Assembly: GCA_965202915.1 (NCBI GenBank)
Contig: OZ241847.1
Span: forward strand, 2,356,001-2,420,000
Length of the DNA: 64,000 nt
Origin: G965202915 sp965202915
Lineage (GTDB): Bacteria > Pseudomonadota > Gammaproteobacteria > Eutrophobiales > Eutrophobiaceae
Direction: 5' to 3'
Shown piece after piece: positions 32,822 to 41,678 of this stretch; position 1 is the stretch's first letter; the number at the start of each line of letters is the position of its first letter. A program made the translations under genes and the position numbers. The notes below the pieces were generated by a model, which saw only the letters and a program-made list of their open reading frames with translations, did no database searches and was not told where the DNA came from.

Positions 32822-34005
32822 CGTTTTTTTATCTTGGTAAGAATAACTGTATTTTCAATATCAAATGTCGGTAGCGGGTTTCCATTTTTCTGTAATGCCT
32901 CGCGCGCCGTACTGATGCCGATACCAAATTTCTGCATGAATCCCATGTACTTCATCGCCTCGGCGATAGTCGGGTTGCGATAGTCGGTAATACCGGGGTC
33001 CCCAAAATTTCCCCGTGTTACTCCACCATAAACTGATCCCGGGCTAATAATTTCTACCCGGTCGGCAAACCAATACAGACGAACGGGCGCATTGGAATTT
33101 TCGTAGTTTCTGTGGATGACTGCATTACGAATAAGTTCGCGTAATGCTTCATATGGATAGTCCGGTTTTTCCATGTGCGTTTCTCCGCTCATACCAAGTG
33201 CGATAGAAATGTTCGCTTTCAAAATTTTATCCAGCTCAATAAGTTGTTCCGGTAAAGTTCCGTGTATTTCTTTCTGGTCTAAAATAGGGTCCGTGACTTC
33301 ACTGCCCAAATACCGCACAAACTGAATATATGCCCCCGGAAACCAGTGAATTGGATTCTTCCCCAAGATAAGAATTGCGGTCACTGTCGGTGTACCATCC
33401 TGGGCCATCAGACGCAATGCCCTCAACTGGTCTTGGGAATTACGGTCATTTTCTTCCAATGCCTCCGGCGATACGGCATTAGGTAAGTATTCCTGCCTAA
33501 ACTTCTGCATATCTAAATCCGTTTCCATAGACGCATCATTTACTCCTTGCATATCGTAGGGCAAATTCCCCCAGCGCCGTTTTTCTGTGAGGAGACGTTC
33601 CTCTTCAGGACTAGCTTGGGCTTTGATTGGGCCCGTCCTAATCCAACACCTGCCGTCAACTTTTACCGGTGGATTCCCGGAAGGCTCCACTTGTATCACT
33701 GCAACTTCGCAGTCATTAAGAATTTTCTTGTCAACCTGCATGTTTGGAATCGGAAGAATTTTACCATCACTCCGCAAACTGCTGATCTTTTGCAATAGCC
33801 CATCATCAATAGTCAAGTTTGCGCAACTTCCGTCATTTTTAATGCCGATAAATATGACCCCGGAACGCTGATGATTTGGCAGGTCATTGGCAAAGGCGCA
33901 GATCGCTTTTCGGCATTTATCCAGATCTGATACCGATTCAGTGAACTCGACACGATCACTCTCGCCACAATTGATAATTTCTATCAATTCAGGATCAGTA
34001 AGCAT
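32818..34005 (-). CDS. AlbA_2/Schlafen-like and HATPase_c_4 ATP-binding protein
   Basis: The 395-residue protein begins MLTDPELIEIINCGESDRVE, the AlbA_2 (Schlafen AlbA) start. GVIFIGIKNDG and WIRTGPIKAQASPEEERLL follow, and the C-terminal RecG-like HATPase_c_4 half shows ELIRNAVIHRNYENSNAPVR and FGIGISTAREALQKNGNPLP. It is a close architectural cousin of the DUF4062 protein in the type I locus but without that sensor. Such proteins are common in restriction islands and are thought to be regulators. The start is 3 bases after a short copy of the mod end; the stop overlaps the ParA-like start. Confidence 0.82.
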   Translation of the reverse strand: MLTDPELIEIINCGESDRVEFTESVSDLDKCRKAICAFANDLPNHQRSGVIFIGIKNDGSCANLTIDDGLLQKISSLRSDGKILPIPNMQVDKKILNDCEVAVIQVEPSGNPPVKVDGRCWIRTGPIKAQASPEEERLLTEKRRWGNLPYDMQGVNDASMETDLDMQKFRQEYLPNAVSPEALEENDRNSQDQLRALRLMAQDGTPTVTAILILGKNPIHWFPGAYIQFVRYLGSEVTDPILDQKEIHGTLPEQLIELDKILKANISIALGMSGETHMEKPDYPYEALRELIRNAVIHRNYENSNAPVRLYWFADRVEIISPGSVYGGVTRGNFGDPGITDYRNPTIAEAMKYMGFMQKFGIGISTAREALQKNGNPLPTFDIENTVILTKIKKR

Positions 34006-34008
34006 AGT

Positions 34009-34074
34009 TCACTCCCCCCACCATAAATAAGGTTTGACTAGCGACACGAAACGCTGTTTCTCTTTTTTTATCAT
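34009..34074 (-). pseudogene. Detached copy of the mod 3' end (21 codons)
   Basis: The frame ATG 34074 to TGA 34009 reads MIKKEKQRFVSLVKPYLWWG then E. The true Mod C-terminus at 35920 reads MTEEEKQRFVSLVKPYLWWG then E. The ATG overlaps the stop of the res start copy as ATGA. The last codons (TGGTGGGGGGAG) put a purine-rich, Shine-Dalgarno-like run about 7 bases before the AlbA-like ATG, as the real mod end does for the ImmA gene. Confidence 0.85.
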
Positions 34075-34271
34075 TTTACTTCGTTTGCCTGCCATCTGCT
34101 TTCCTGCCCATAGTAAAGATAAAGAGCCCGTGCTGCATTTTCCAGAGCAGATCGTTGGTAATCGTAAAGCGTCTTTTGTGATAAGAACCTTTCAATATCA
34201 GGTACCTGCCAGGTTTCAGGCAGGTCGCCGTAGTTCAGGGATTGGGCCATGGATTCAAGAAGTGGTTGCAA
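34071..34271 (-). pseudogene. Detached copy of the res 5' end (66 codons)
   Basis: From TTG 34271 the frame reads MQPLLESMAQSLNYGDLPET then continues like Res residues 1-66 (SQKTLYDYQRSALENAARAL is shared) and stops after WQANEVK. Identity to the full res at 31778 is roughly 80 percent by eye, so it is a diverged allele rather than a fresh copy. It starts one base after the PIN gene stop. Confidence 0.87.
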
Positions 34272-34272
34272 T

Positions 34273-34785
34273 TTAGATCCTTATTTGAAGCCCTTTAAAC
34301 ATCTCTACAAAATTAATACAATGAACATTTTCTTCCTGGCAAATCAAAGGGATTTTATAGTGCTTTTTCTCTTTTGGTTCTTGAACTTGTTTTCCTTCCA
34401 AAGTAACAACTGTTTCATTCTGTTTCTTGGTATACGAAATCAATTTAATGTCCACTTCATCCGCTCCTCTTGGCGTGCTTTCAATTCCATATTTTTCCAC
34501 TAAACGCAAAGATAAGGCTTCTACCGTATCATCCACAGAGACTGAAGAAAATTCGTTTTCCTCCAGCCACATGCGTAAGGGGTATTTTTCCCGCTTTTCA
34601 TCCAAAACAAGGTTTTTATGATTTGATGAAATGGGTTCAATTTGATCGTAAATGGGTTTTATCAAGATCATCTCATCCCGATGATTGGCAAGCTGCACCC
34701 AGAGAGATTTGAAAATTTCTTCCAGATAAAGAGTATACCAAGGTTCAATAAATATATTGGCATCAACACAATATTGACCGCTCAT
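34273..34785 (-). CDS. PIN-like DUF4411 protein, probable toxin
   Basis: The 170-residue protein begins MSGQYCVDANIFIEPWYTLY: a PIN-type first acidic residue D9 with N10, followed by MILIKPIYDQIE. Later SLRLVEKYGIESTPRGADEV carries a second acidic group (ADEVD) and LISYTKKQNETVVTLE follows. Matches the DUF4411 type of PIN proteins often paired with ImmA/HTH proteins. Likely ribonuclease toxin. The ATG overlaps the ImmA gene stop (ATGA), the usual coupling in toxin-antitoxin pairs. Confidence 0.78.
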   Translation of the reverse strand: MSGQYCVDANIFIEPWYTLYLEEIFKSLWVQLANHRDEMILIKPIYDQIEPISSNHKNLVLDEKREKYPLRMWLEENEFSSVSVDDTVEALSLRLVEKYGIESTPRGADEVDIKLISYTKKQNETVVTLEGKQVQEPKEKKHYKIPLICQEENVHCINFVEMFKGLQIRI

Positions 34786-35918
34786 AATGCCTTCTCTATT
34801 TTCAAGACATCGGATATCCTCTTTAATCCAAATGCCATTGACAACTTGTGCAAAGTTATTTCCTTGTTCTGATGTGCTTGAAAAAGCGCTTTGACGTAAA
34901 TACGACCATACTGATCCAATACCTCTTTTGACCTGTTTCTGGAGGGCCCTCTGCTACTATCTTTTAATTTTTTCTGTATTTGCTGATACTCTTTTTGCAG
35001 ATCTTTTTCCAAATCGTTATATGTGAATTGTTCGATCACTTTCAAATCCCTCAGCCTGATCAAGCAGGCGTATGGACTGACGTGAAAAGAATTAGCAAGT
35101 TTTTTGACAGCCTTCAGATGATTTATATTGTTTGGCGTTTCGGATTGAAACTGCTCTTTAGGCATCAAAACTGTAGCGGCTAACCTGTCGCACCATCTTT
35201 CCACTTCCTTATCAGATTTCGACCAACCATCAATTGCATCTTCGTTTCTAATCAAATGCGCTAACTCATGTAACAGAGTAAATGAATAGGCTTTTTTGGC
35301 GTCTGAGTTGTTAATAATAATAATGGGCAATGTTGAATGGTTTATAGCCAAACCGCGAAAGAAATTTTCATCAATATGAGACCATCCCGTGTATTTACTG
35401 GTCATAAAAACAAAAACTCCCTTTTTCTCGACACTTTCTCTCCATTGTTGAAATTCAAGATTGGAATCTACCCCCAGCCATCTTCGGATTTTAGCGGCGA
35501 CGTCATCTAACGAACGGTTATCCCGTAAAACCGGAGGACGGAACTTGCCCACTGACTCACCCACATCCTCTTGTAATTCAATTATCAGGTCGCGACAGCG
35601 TTCAACTTGAGACACCAAATAACGCACTTTTGATTGATTTAAAGCACCTTCATCGGATCCTAAGAACTGGTGGAAGCTCGGCGGTATCATTTCGGCAAAG
35701 CGGTATTTTTCAGGTAGTTCTTCCGAGATAAAAACCCAGCGCGGCACACTATATAAATGCGCCAGAGTATCCAACTGTCTGAAAGTAGGAGGCTTTTCTC
35801 CTGATTCTATTCTGGCAATGAGACGAACTTTCTTGCTGACTACATCAATGGGCAGACCCATCTGCTTACGGCACTCCTGTAAAATCTGAACATTAATATT
35901 TTCTACAGTTTTTGCCAT
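34782..35918 (-). CDS. HTH/ImmA-IrrE (peptidase M78) protein, probable antitoxin or regulator
   Basis: The 378-residue protein has an N-terminal Xre-type helix-turn-helix (about 8-60, CRKQMGLPIDVVSKKVRLIA), a linker, and a zinc peptidase motif HELAH at 217-221 in YSFTLLHELAHLIRNED with RWCDRLAATVLMP following. A basic C-terminal tail follows. Such HigA/ImmA-like proteins act as antitoxins or cleave repressors under stress. It starts one base after the mod stop and overlaps the PIN gene, so it is part of the R-M transcript. Confidence 0.85.
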   Translation of the reverse strand: MAKTVENINVQILQECRKQMGLPIDVVSKKVRLIARIESGEKPPTFRQLDTLAHLYSVPRWVFISEELPEKYRFAEMIPPSFHQFLGSDEGALNQSKVRYLVSQVERCRDLIIELQEDVGESVGKFRPPVLRDNRSLDDVAAKIRRWLGVDSNLEFQQWRESVEKKGVFVFMTSKYTGWSHIDENFFRGLAINHSTLPIIIINNSDAKKAYSFTLLHELAHLIRNEDAIDGWSKSDKEVERWCDRLAATVLMPKEQFQSETPNNINHLKAVKKLANSFHVSPYACLIRLRDLKVIEQFTYNDLEKDLQKEYQQIQKKLKDSSRGPSRNRSKEVLDQYGRIYVKALFQAHQNKEITLHKLSMAFGLKRISDVLKIEKAL

Positions 35919-35919
35919 T

Positions 35920-38523
35920 CTATTCCCCCCACCATAAGTAGGGTTTGACTAACGACACGAAACGCTGTTTCTCTTCCTCGGTCATAGTTGCCGTGTCGAT
36001 TTTTTCAGTTGTACCATCGGTGAAAGTTACGCTGTCCGCAGTGCGTTTACGGATTTGTTTTCCAAGAATGTTTGAGATCGATTCGGCAACGTCTATGTCG
36101 GGATAGAGGTTTTTGAGATTGATTGCCAGTTTGCCGGTTTTTGATGGTTTGACTGCGTGGGCGAGTTTGTCGTCGCCAAAGAATACATATTGCTCAAACG
36201 GGGATTTTGCGCTGTCTAATTCCAACTGTTCACCATCTTTGTAGCGGGAGTTTCTCAGAGTTTCCTCGTATTGTTCCAGTGTGTAGTATTTGAAAATACC
36301 ACCGCCTTTGTAACCCACTTCTTTACTAATTCCTGATTGGAATCCAGCCAGCACTTTTTTCATTCTCGGCACAATCACTGTGTCAAAGTGATCGCCCATT
36401 TCCACGCCAAGCCACTTGTGGCCGATTTTTTGTGCAATGGCTTGGGTCGTGCCGCTACCAGCAAAAAAATCAAATACGATATTTATCTCTCCCTCAATAG
36501 TAGGTAATACTTTGACTACCCGCCCAAGAAGTTCCTCAGCATTTTCAGTCGAAAATTCCGACCCAAAGGCATATCCTTTCACATCGGTCCAATCGTCGTC
36601 AATCGGTACATCATCTGACTGCAAATACTCCGGGACACCTTTCACCCTGTCTCCTTTCAAATCAACATAAGACAGTAACTGATTAATTCTTATGCGCTTT
36701 TCAGAAGTCATTCTGTCAATCGTTTCTTGCTTATAAGTCCAATGCCTCCCTTTTGGCGGAAGACGCGTCTCATTAAAAATTATTCGTTCAGGCGGATTTC
36801 TTAATTCTGGAGAATGCATTGCCCGCCATTTTCCATGTGTAAGTTGTCCACAAAATGTACAAATTCTTCCTCTATTAATTTCAGTAAATATAGCGTTATC
36901 AGACTTACCATAGAAGAACAAAGATTCTGTAGCGTTATTTAATTTTTTTAAATCCCTCAATTGACGTCTAAATCGATTCACAACAATTTCATTTTTGAAG
37001 TTTCTCCATCCAAAAATTTTATCTAATAACGTTCTTGCCACCCAATTTCCGTTGTAATCACAACGGACAAAAATTGAGCCATCATCAGAAAGGAATGATT
37101 TGCCCGCAGCGATTCTGTTTTCCAACATTGTAGCCCAACAAGCATCTTTATAGTTTGTCCTATAATCAAACTGGTCGCTATCTCCAAGATTATACGGCGG
37201 ATCAATATAAATACACTTCACCCTCTCCCGATACCGCTTCTGTAATGTATTCAACGCCTGCCAATTCTCACTATGCACCAATTCACCGTCCAACACTTCA
37301 TCCAAATTTCCCAACTCGTCAAGAATCTCCAATTCCAAATCCTTGAAGTGCTTTGTGTCCAAAGGCAAAAACTTGCGATTCCGATTAGCACTTTTCTTAT
37401 TGCCTGTATTTTTCTGCTCGATGAGAATCTCTTTTATTAAAAACCTGTCACCCACCATTCCAAGTTCCCGCCATTCGGCAATCTGCTTTTCCGCCCCCTT
37501 ATGTTTTATTATCTTCTTTAAAACCCCGTCCGCCAGTTTGTCAATCGTTACGACATAATTAACATTGCGGACAAATTTCGGCTTTTCCCATACACGGCGG
37601 AGCTCATCCTCAAACTGCGCGATAAAATCGATAATGTCGTAGGCGGTATCCTTGATCGCCTGAATCTGTTTAATTCTTTTTTCCTCAAAGATGGTTTCTT
37701 CCTGAAAGATGTATTGATAAACCCACAAATCAAACTGCTCGCGCAGAAAACCACGGGCGTCCTTATTTATGAAAAAGTCCGCTTCAGTCTGGCGGCGGAA
37801 TACGCCTATGGCTTTTTGCAGTTGCTCATCGGTCAGCGAAATACCTGCTCCACGGGATTGCTTGATGATTTCATCGGTCTTTGTTTTGGTGCCCTTTTGA
37901 GAATAAGAAACTTTGAGATGGATAACCTTACCTGCATTTCCATGCTTGATTTGCCCGAAAGCAAAAACGAACTCTCTCTTCTCGTTGTTTTTCTTGTGCT
38001 CCACTTGGGAAGCGTCAAAGTAAAATCGTCTCGTGTTTTGCGGCTTGTCCTCATCGTTTAATTCCACGGGCATGGAACGCACCAGCACGTCGGACTTGAC
38101 GTAATACAGCATCTGCGTTTTCCACGACAGCGCGACGTCCTGCCCGTCCGCATAAACGCGCTCATAGATCTTTGAAAAAGCCGGAAGGTGGCGAAAATAG
38201 ATGGAGCCGCTTTCACAGAAATAGCGGTGAAAGAAAGTATAGAGTTTGTCGAACAATTCCTCCCGAAACCGGGAGCCTTGCTCCGCGCGTTTGTCAATCT
38301 CCGCCAGCAGTTTCGGGCGTATCGAGCGGAAATAGCCCCGCTTCATCCGCATCAGGTTGACAAAACCGGAATCACCTTCAACCTCGGCGCCGGTGAACAG
38401 GGACTCAAGCGCGTCCAGGAAACGTTTCTCTTTTGTGCCGCCGCTCACTGTGCTTGGTTTCTCAATTTGTCGCAGGGCGTGATTGCCGTTGTTGCCGAAA
38501 TGCCAGGAAGAATACCGGGCCAC
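35920..38523 (-). CDS. Type III-like DNA adenine methyltransferase (Mod)
   Basis: The 867-residue beta-class methylase has motif IV DPPYN at 441-445 (CIYIDPPYNLGD) and AdoMet motif I FAGSGTT at 687-693. A long N-terminal extension of about 400 residues precedes the catalytic part. A CTFCG cysteine pair lies in the target-recognition region near 555. The start is GTG 38523; the true start might differ slightly. It methylates one strand of an asymmetric site and gives Res its specificity. First gene of the island transcript, diverging from purK across 114 bases. Confidence 0.88.
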   Translation of the reverse strand: MARYSSWHFGNNGNHALRQIEKPSTVSGGTKEKRFLDALESLFTGAEVEGDSGFVNLMRMKRGYFRSIRPKLLAEIDKRAEQGSRFREELFDKLYTFFHRYFCESGSIYFRHLPAFSKIYERVYADGQDVALSWKTQMLYYVKSDVLVRSMPVELNDEDKPQNTRRFYFDASQVEHKKNNEKREFVFAFGQIKHGNAGKVIHLKVSYSQKGTKTKTDEIIKQSRGAGISLTDEQLQKAIGVFRRQTEADFFINKDARGFLREQFDLWVYQYIFQEETIFEEKRIKQIQAIKDTAYDIIDFIAQFEDELRRVWEKPKFVRNVNYVVTIDKLADGVLKKIIKHKGAEKQIAEWRELGMVGDRFLIKEILIEQKNTGNKKSANRNRKFLPLDTKHFKDLELEILDELGNLDEVLDGELVHSENWQALNTLQKRYRERVKCIYIDPPYNLGDSDQFDYRTNYKDACWATMLENRIAAGKSFLSDDGSIFVRCDYNGNWVARTLLDKIFGWRNFKNEIVVNRFRRQLRDLKKLNNATESLFFYGKSDNAIFTEINRGRICTFCGQLTHGKWRAMHSPELRNPPERIIFNETRLPPKGRHWTYKQETIDRMTSEKRIRINQLLSYVDLKGDRVKGVPEYLQSDDVPIDDDWTDVKGYAFGSEFSTENAEELLGRVVKVLPTIEGEINIVFDFFAGSGTTQAIAQKIGHKWLGVEMGDHFDTVIVPRMKKVLAGFQSGISKEVGYKGGGIFKYYTLEQYEETLRNSRYKDGEQLELDSAKSPFEQYVFFGDDKLAHAVKPSKTGKLAINLKNLYPDIDVAESISNILGKQIRKRTADSVTFTDGTTEKIDTATMTEEEKQRFVSLVKPYLWWGE

Positions 38524-38637
38524 GATTGCCCGGACGGTCTCCCATCCGGCGGGACCGAAACGACGTCAAGATAAATTAATTCTTCATGGCCATGGATTAT
38601 CCGTTATTATACCATTCTTTATCTGCTTGTACACGGA

Positions 38638-39810
38638 ATGCCCAGTACAGAAACTCAATTCAAATCCGGCCCCAATATCGGCATTGTCGGTGGCGGCCAG
38701 CTTGCCAAAATGACGGCATTGGCCGGGCTCAAATTGGGCTGCCAGGTACAAATCCTGGAACGCAAACATTATGGTCCGGCGGTCAGTCTTGCCAGCCAGG
38801 CCCTGACCGGGGACTGGGATAAGCCCGAAGACCTGTTTAAACTGGGTGCGGTTGCCGATGTGATCACCCTGGAGAATGAATTCGTTGATGCCAAAGGGCT
38901 GGCCGCACTGGAACAGGCCGGCCATACTCTCTACCCGACCGCACACAGTATCAGCCTGGTACAGGATAAATTCATTCAGCGGCAGACCCTGGCCGCGGCC
39001 GGATTGCCCCTGCCTGAAGTCCGCCCGATTCAAAAGCGCGGGGATATTGCCGGGATTGCGGCGCAACTGGGCTGGCCATTGGTGCTAAAGGCAAGACGTA
39101 ACAGTTATGACGGCAAAGGTAACGCGACGGTCAACAATGCCGGTGAAATAGACACGGCATGGAAAAAACTGGATGGTGACGCGCGCGCCCTCTATGCCGA
39201 GGCATTTTGTCCTTTTGTCTGCGAACTGGCCACGATCATTACCACCGGCCGGGATGGACGGGTCGCCGCCTATCCGTTGGTGGAGTCGATTCAGAAAGAC
39301 CATATCTGCCATATGGTGCGTGCGCCCGCCACAGTTTCAGCAACCATCAAAAGACAAGCCATGGAAATTGCCGGCCGCGCGGTCGCCGCAGTCGGCGCGA
39401 TTGGCAGTTTTGGCGTGGAAATGTTCCTGACCAAAGACGATCAGGTGCTGATCAATGAACTGGCGCCCAGGGTCCATAATTCCGGTCATTATACGATCGA
39501 GGCCTGCGCCTGTTCGCAATTTGAAAATCACGTGCGCGCGGTGCTTGGCTGGCCACTCGGCGCCACCAATATGATCAAACCGGCGGCGGTTATGGTTAAT
39601 CTGCTCGGCACCGGCGACGGCAGCAGTTATCCGCAGGGTCTGGACCAGGCCCTGGCATTGCCCGGCGTACATATTCACAATTATGGCAAAGACCTAAGCC
39701 GCACCGGACGCAAGATGGGGCACGTCACCGTGGTGGGCGATGACTTAAACCGGGTGGAGACTTTGGCCAAACAGGCGGCAAGTATGATTCAATTTGGAAC
39801 CGGTCAATGA
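38638..39810 (+). CDS. purK: 5-(carboxyamino)imidazole ribonucleotide synthase
   Basis: The 390-residue ATP-grasp enzyme carboxylates AIR to N5-CAIR. GIVGGGQLAKMTALAG starts the N-domain, GWPLVLKARRNSYDGKGNAT is the ATP-grasp lid, and VLINELAPRVHNSGHYTIEA the metal site. The stop overlaps purE as ATGA. The 114-base upstream gap is shared with the divergent mod promoter, so island insertion left little 5' sequence. Confidence 0.95.
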   Translation: MPSTETQFKSGPNIGIVGGGQLAKMTALAGLKLGCQVQILERKHYGPAVSLASQALTGDWDKPEDLFKLGAVADVITLENEFVDAKGLAALEQAGHTLYPTAHSISLVQDKFIQRQTLAAAGLPLPEVRPIQKRGDIAGIAAQLGWPLVLKARRNSYDGKGNATVNNAGEIDTAWKKLDGDARALYAEAFCPFVCELATIITTGRDGRVAAYPLVESIQKDHICHMVRAPATVSATIKRQAMEIAGRAVAAVGAIGSFGVEMFLTKDDQVLINELAPRVHNSGHYTIEACACSQFENHVRAVLGWPLGATNMIKPAAVMVNLLGTGDGSSYPQGLDQALALPGVHIHNYGKDLSRTGRKMGHVTVVGDDLNRVETLAKQAASMIQFGTGQ

Positions 39811-40322
39811 AGAACAAACCGCCATTGGTCGGCATCATCATGGGCAGTGACAGCGATTGGCCCACGATGCGGGAGGCGGCCGAGGTCTGTGATGAATTCA
39901 AGGTGGCTTGTGAGACCAGGGTGGTTTCCGCCCATCGCACGCCCCTGGACATGAGCGAATATGCACAACGGGCGCATGAGCGCGGGCTGAAGGTCATCAT
40001 CGCCGGCGCCGGCGGCGCGGCTCATCTGCCGGGGATGGTGGCCAGTCTTACGCCGTTGCCGGTGATCGGCGTGCCGATTGAGAGCAAGGCCTTGCAGGGC
40101 CTGGATTCTTTGCTGTCCATCGCCCAGATGCCGGCCGGGGTGCCGGTGGCATGTGTCGCGATAGGTGGTGGCAAAAATGCCGGCATCCTGGCCGTCGAGA
40201 TGGTGGCCGGGGATGATCCGAAATTGCAGCGGCGAATCGTCAAATTCAAGGCGGCACTGGCCAAACAATCGCGGGCAAAAAACAGGTTGCTCGCCAACAA
40301 GACAAAAACCAGCCGGGGTTAA
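39807..40322 (+). CDS. purE: N5-carboxyaminoimidazole ribonucleotide mutase
   Basis: The 171-residue class I PurE has VGIIMGSDSDWPTMREAAEV, SAHRTP and AGAGGAAHLPGMVASLTPLP, all catalytic loops intact. It converts N5-CAIR to CAIR in purine synthesis. Coupled to purK by ATGA overlap; ends 6 bases before the convergent bioA stop. Confidence 0.97.
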   Translation: MKNKPPLVGIIMGSDSDWPTMREAAEVCDEFKVACETRVVSAHRTPLDMSEYAQRAHERGLKVIIAGAGGAAHLPGMVASLTPLPVIGVPIESKALQGLDSLLSIAQMPAGVPVACVAIGGGKNAGILAVEMVAGDDPKLQRRIVKFKAALAKQSRAKNRLLANKTKTSRG

Positions 40323-40328
40323 TAGTGG

Positions 40329-41621
40329 TTATTTATCGCCAATAGTGGCAACGATATCGCCCACCGCACGGGTTAAACAGTCCAGATCGGCGTCATCGAT
40401 GATATAAGGCGGCATAAGGTAAATGAGTCGGCCAAAGGGTCTTATCCATACCCCGGCTTGAACAAAACGCGGCACGATGGTTTGCATATCGACCGCGTGC
40501 TTCAATTCCACCACTCCGATCGCGCCCAGCACTCTGACGTCATCGACACCGTCCAATTCCCGGCAGGGGAATAAACCATGTTCCAATCGGCGTTGTATGC
40601 GCATGATGTTTTCCCGCCAGTGAGAATCGAGCAGCAGGCGGATACTGGTCAACGCGGCGGTACAGGCCAATGGATTGGCCATGAAGGTCGGCCCGTGCAT
40701 GAAGGCGCCGGGGCGACCGCTGTCGATCACCTGTTGCACCGCGTCCGTGGCGAGGGTGGCCGCCAACGTCAGGTATCCGCCGGTCATGGCCTTGCCTATG
40801 CACATGATGTCCGGGCTGATCCCGGCATGTTCGCAGGCAAACATCCGACCGGTGCGGGCAAAACCGGTGGCTATCTCATCCAGGATCAACAGCACGCCAT
40901 ATTGGTCGCAATACTCGCGCGCCTGTTTAAGGTATTCGGCGGAATAGAACCACATGCCGCCGGCGCCCTGAACAATCGGCTCCATAATGACCGCGGCAAT
41001 CCGATCACCGTATCTTGCCAATGCCCGCTGCAACGGTGCAATGTGCTCGCGGCTGCAGGACTCACCGAATCTACAGCCGGGCCGGTCGATAAAATATTGC
41101 CTGGCCAAGACGTGATTAAACAGGGTGTGCATGCCCGTTACCGGGTCGCAAACCGACATTGCGCCCAGGGTATCGCCATGATAGGCGGAATGGAGACTGA
41201 TAAATTTTTGCCGTTGCGGTTGCCCCTGGGCGTGCCAATACTGGATCGCCATCTTTAATGCCACCTCCACCGAGACCGATCCGGAATCGCTGTAAAAGAC
41301 CGCGCGTAGCGGCGCTGGAATCAGTTCAAGCAACTGCTCGGTGAGCGCCATCGCCGGCCGATGCGTCAGGCCGCCAAACATTACGTGGGCGATATCATCA
41401 AGCTGCCGCGTCAATGCGGCGTTCATCTGCGGCTGGTTGTAACCATGGATCGCACACCACCAGGACGACATGCCGTCAATCAACTCCGAACCATTTGCCA
41501 ATTTAAGACGCACGCCCTCTGCCGAGACCACCGGATACGCCGGCGGCTCGGACGCCATCGCACTGTAGGGGTGCCAGATCGAGTCCCGGTCGATTTTCAG
41601 CAGATCGGCGAGCTCAGTCAT
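40329..41621 (-). CDS. bioA: Adenosylmethionine-8-amino-7-oxononanoate aminotransferase
   Basis: The 430-residue class III PLP aminotransferase makes DAPA for biotin. It starts with IWHPYSAM, has substrate-site GMSSWWCAIHGYNQP, PLP-binding D248 in LILDEIATGFARTGRMFACE and Schiff-base K277 in CIGKAMTGG. It stands alone here without other bio genes. The WHPY start and MSSWW motif are specific for BioA. Confidence 0.96.
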   Translation of the reverse strand: MTELADLLKIDRDSIWHPYSAMASEPPAYPVVSAEGVRLKLANGSELIDGMSSWWCAIHGYNQPQMNAALTRQLDDIAHVMFGGLTHRPAMALTEQLLELIPAPLRAVFYSDSGSVSVEVALKMAIQYWHAQGQPQRQKFISLHSAYHGDTLGAMSVCDPVTGMHTLFNHVLARQYFIDRPGCRFGESCSREHIAPLQRALARYGDRIAAVIMEPIVQGAGGMWFYSAEYLKQAREYCDQYGVLLILDEIATGFARTGRMFACEHAGISPDIMCIGKAMTGGYLTLAATLATDAVQQVIDSGRPGAFMHGPTFMANPLACTAALTSIRLLLDSHWRENIMRIQRRLEHGLFPCRELDGVDDVRVLGAIGVVELKHAVDMQTIVPRFVQAGVWIRPFGRLIYLMPPYIIDDADLDCLTRAVGDIVATIGDK

Positions 41622-41678
41622 ACGCGATGATTATATATCACCGGTGCCCCGGCGATGGCAATGCCCGGCGCGATCACG

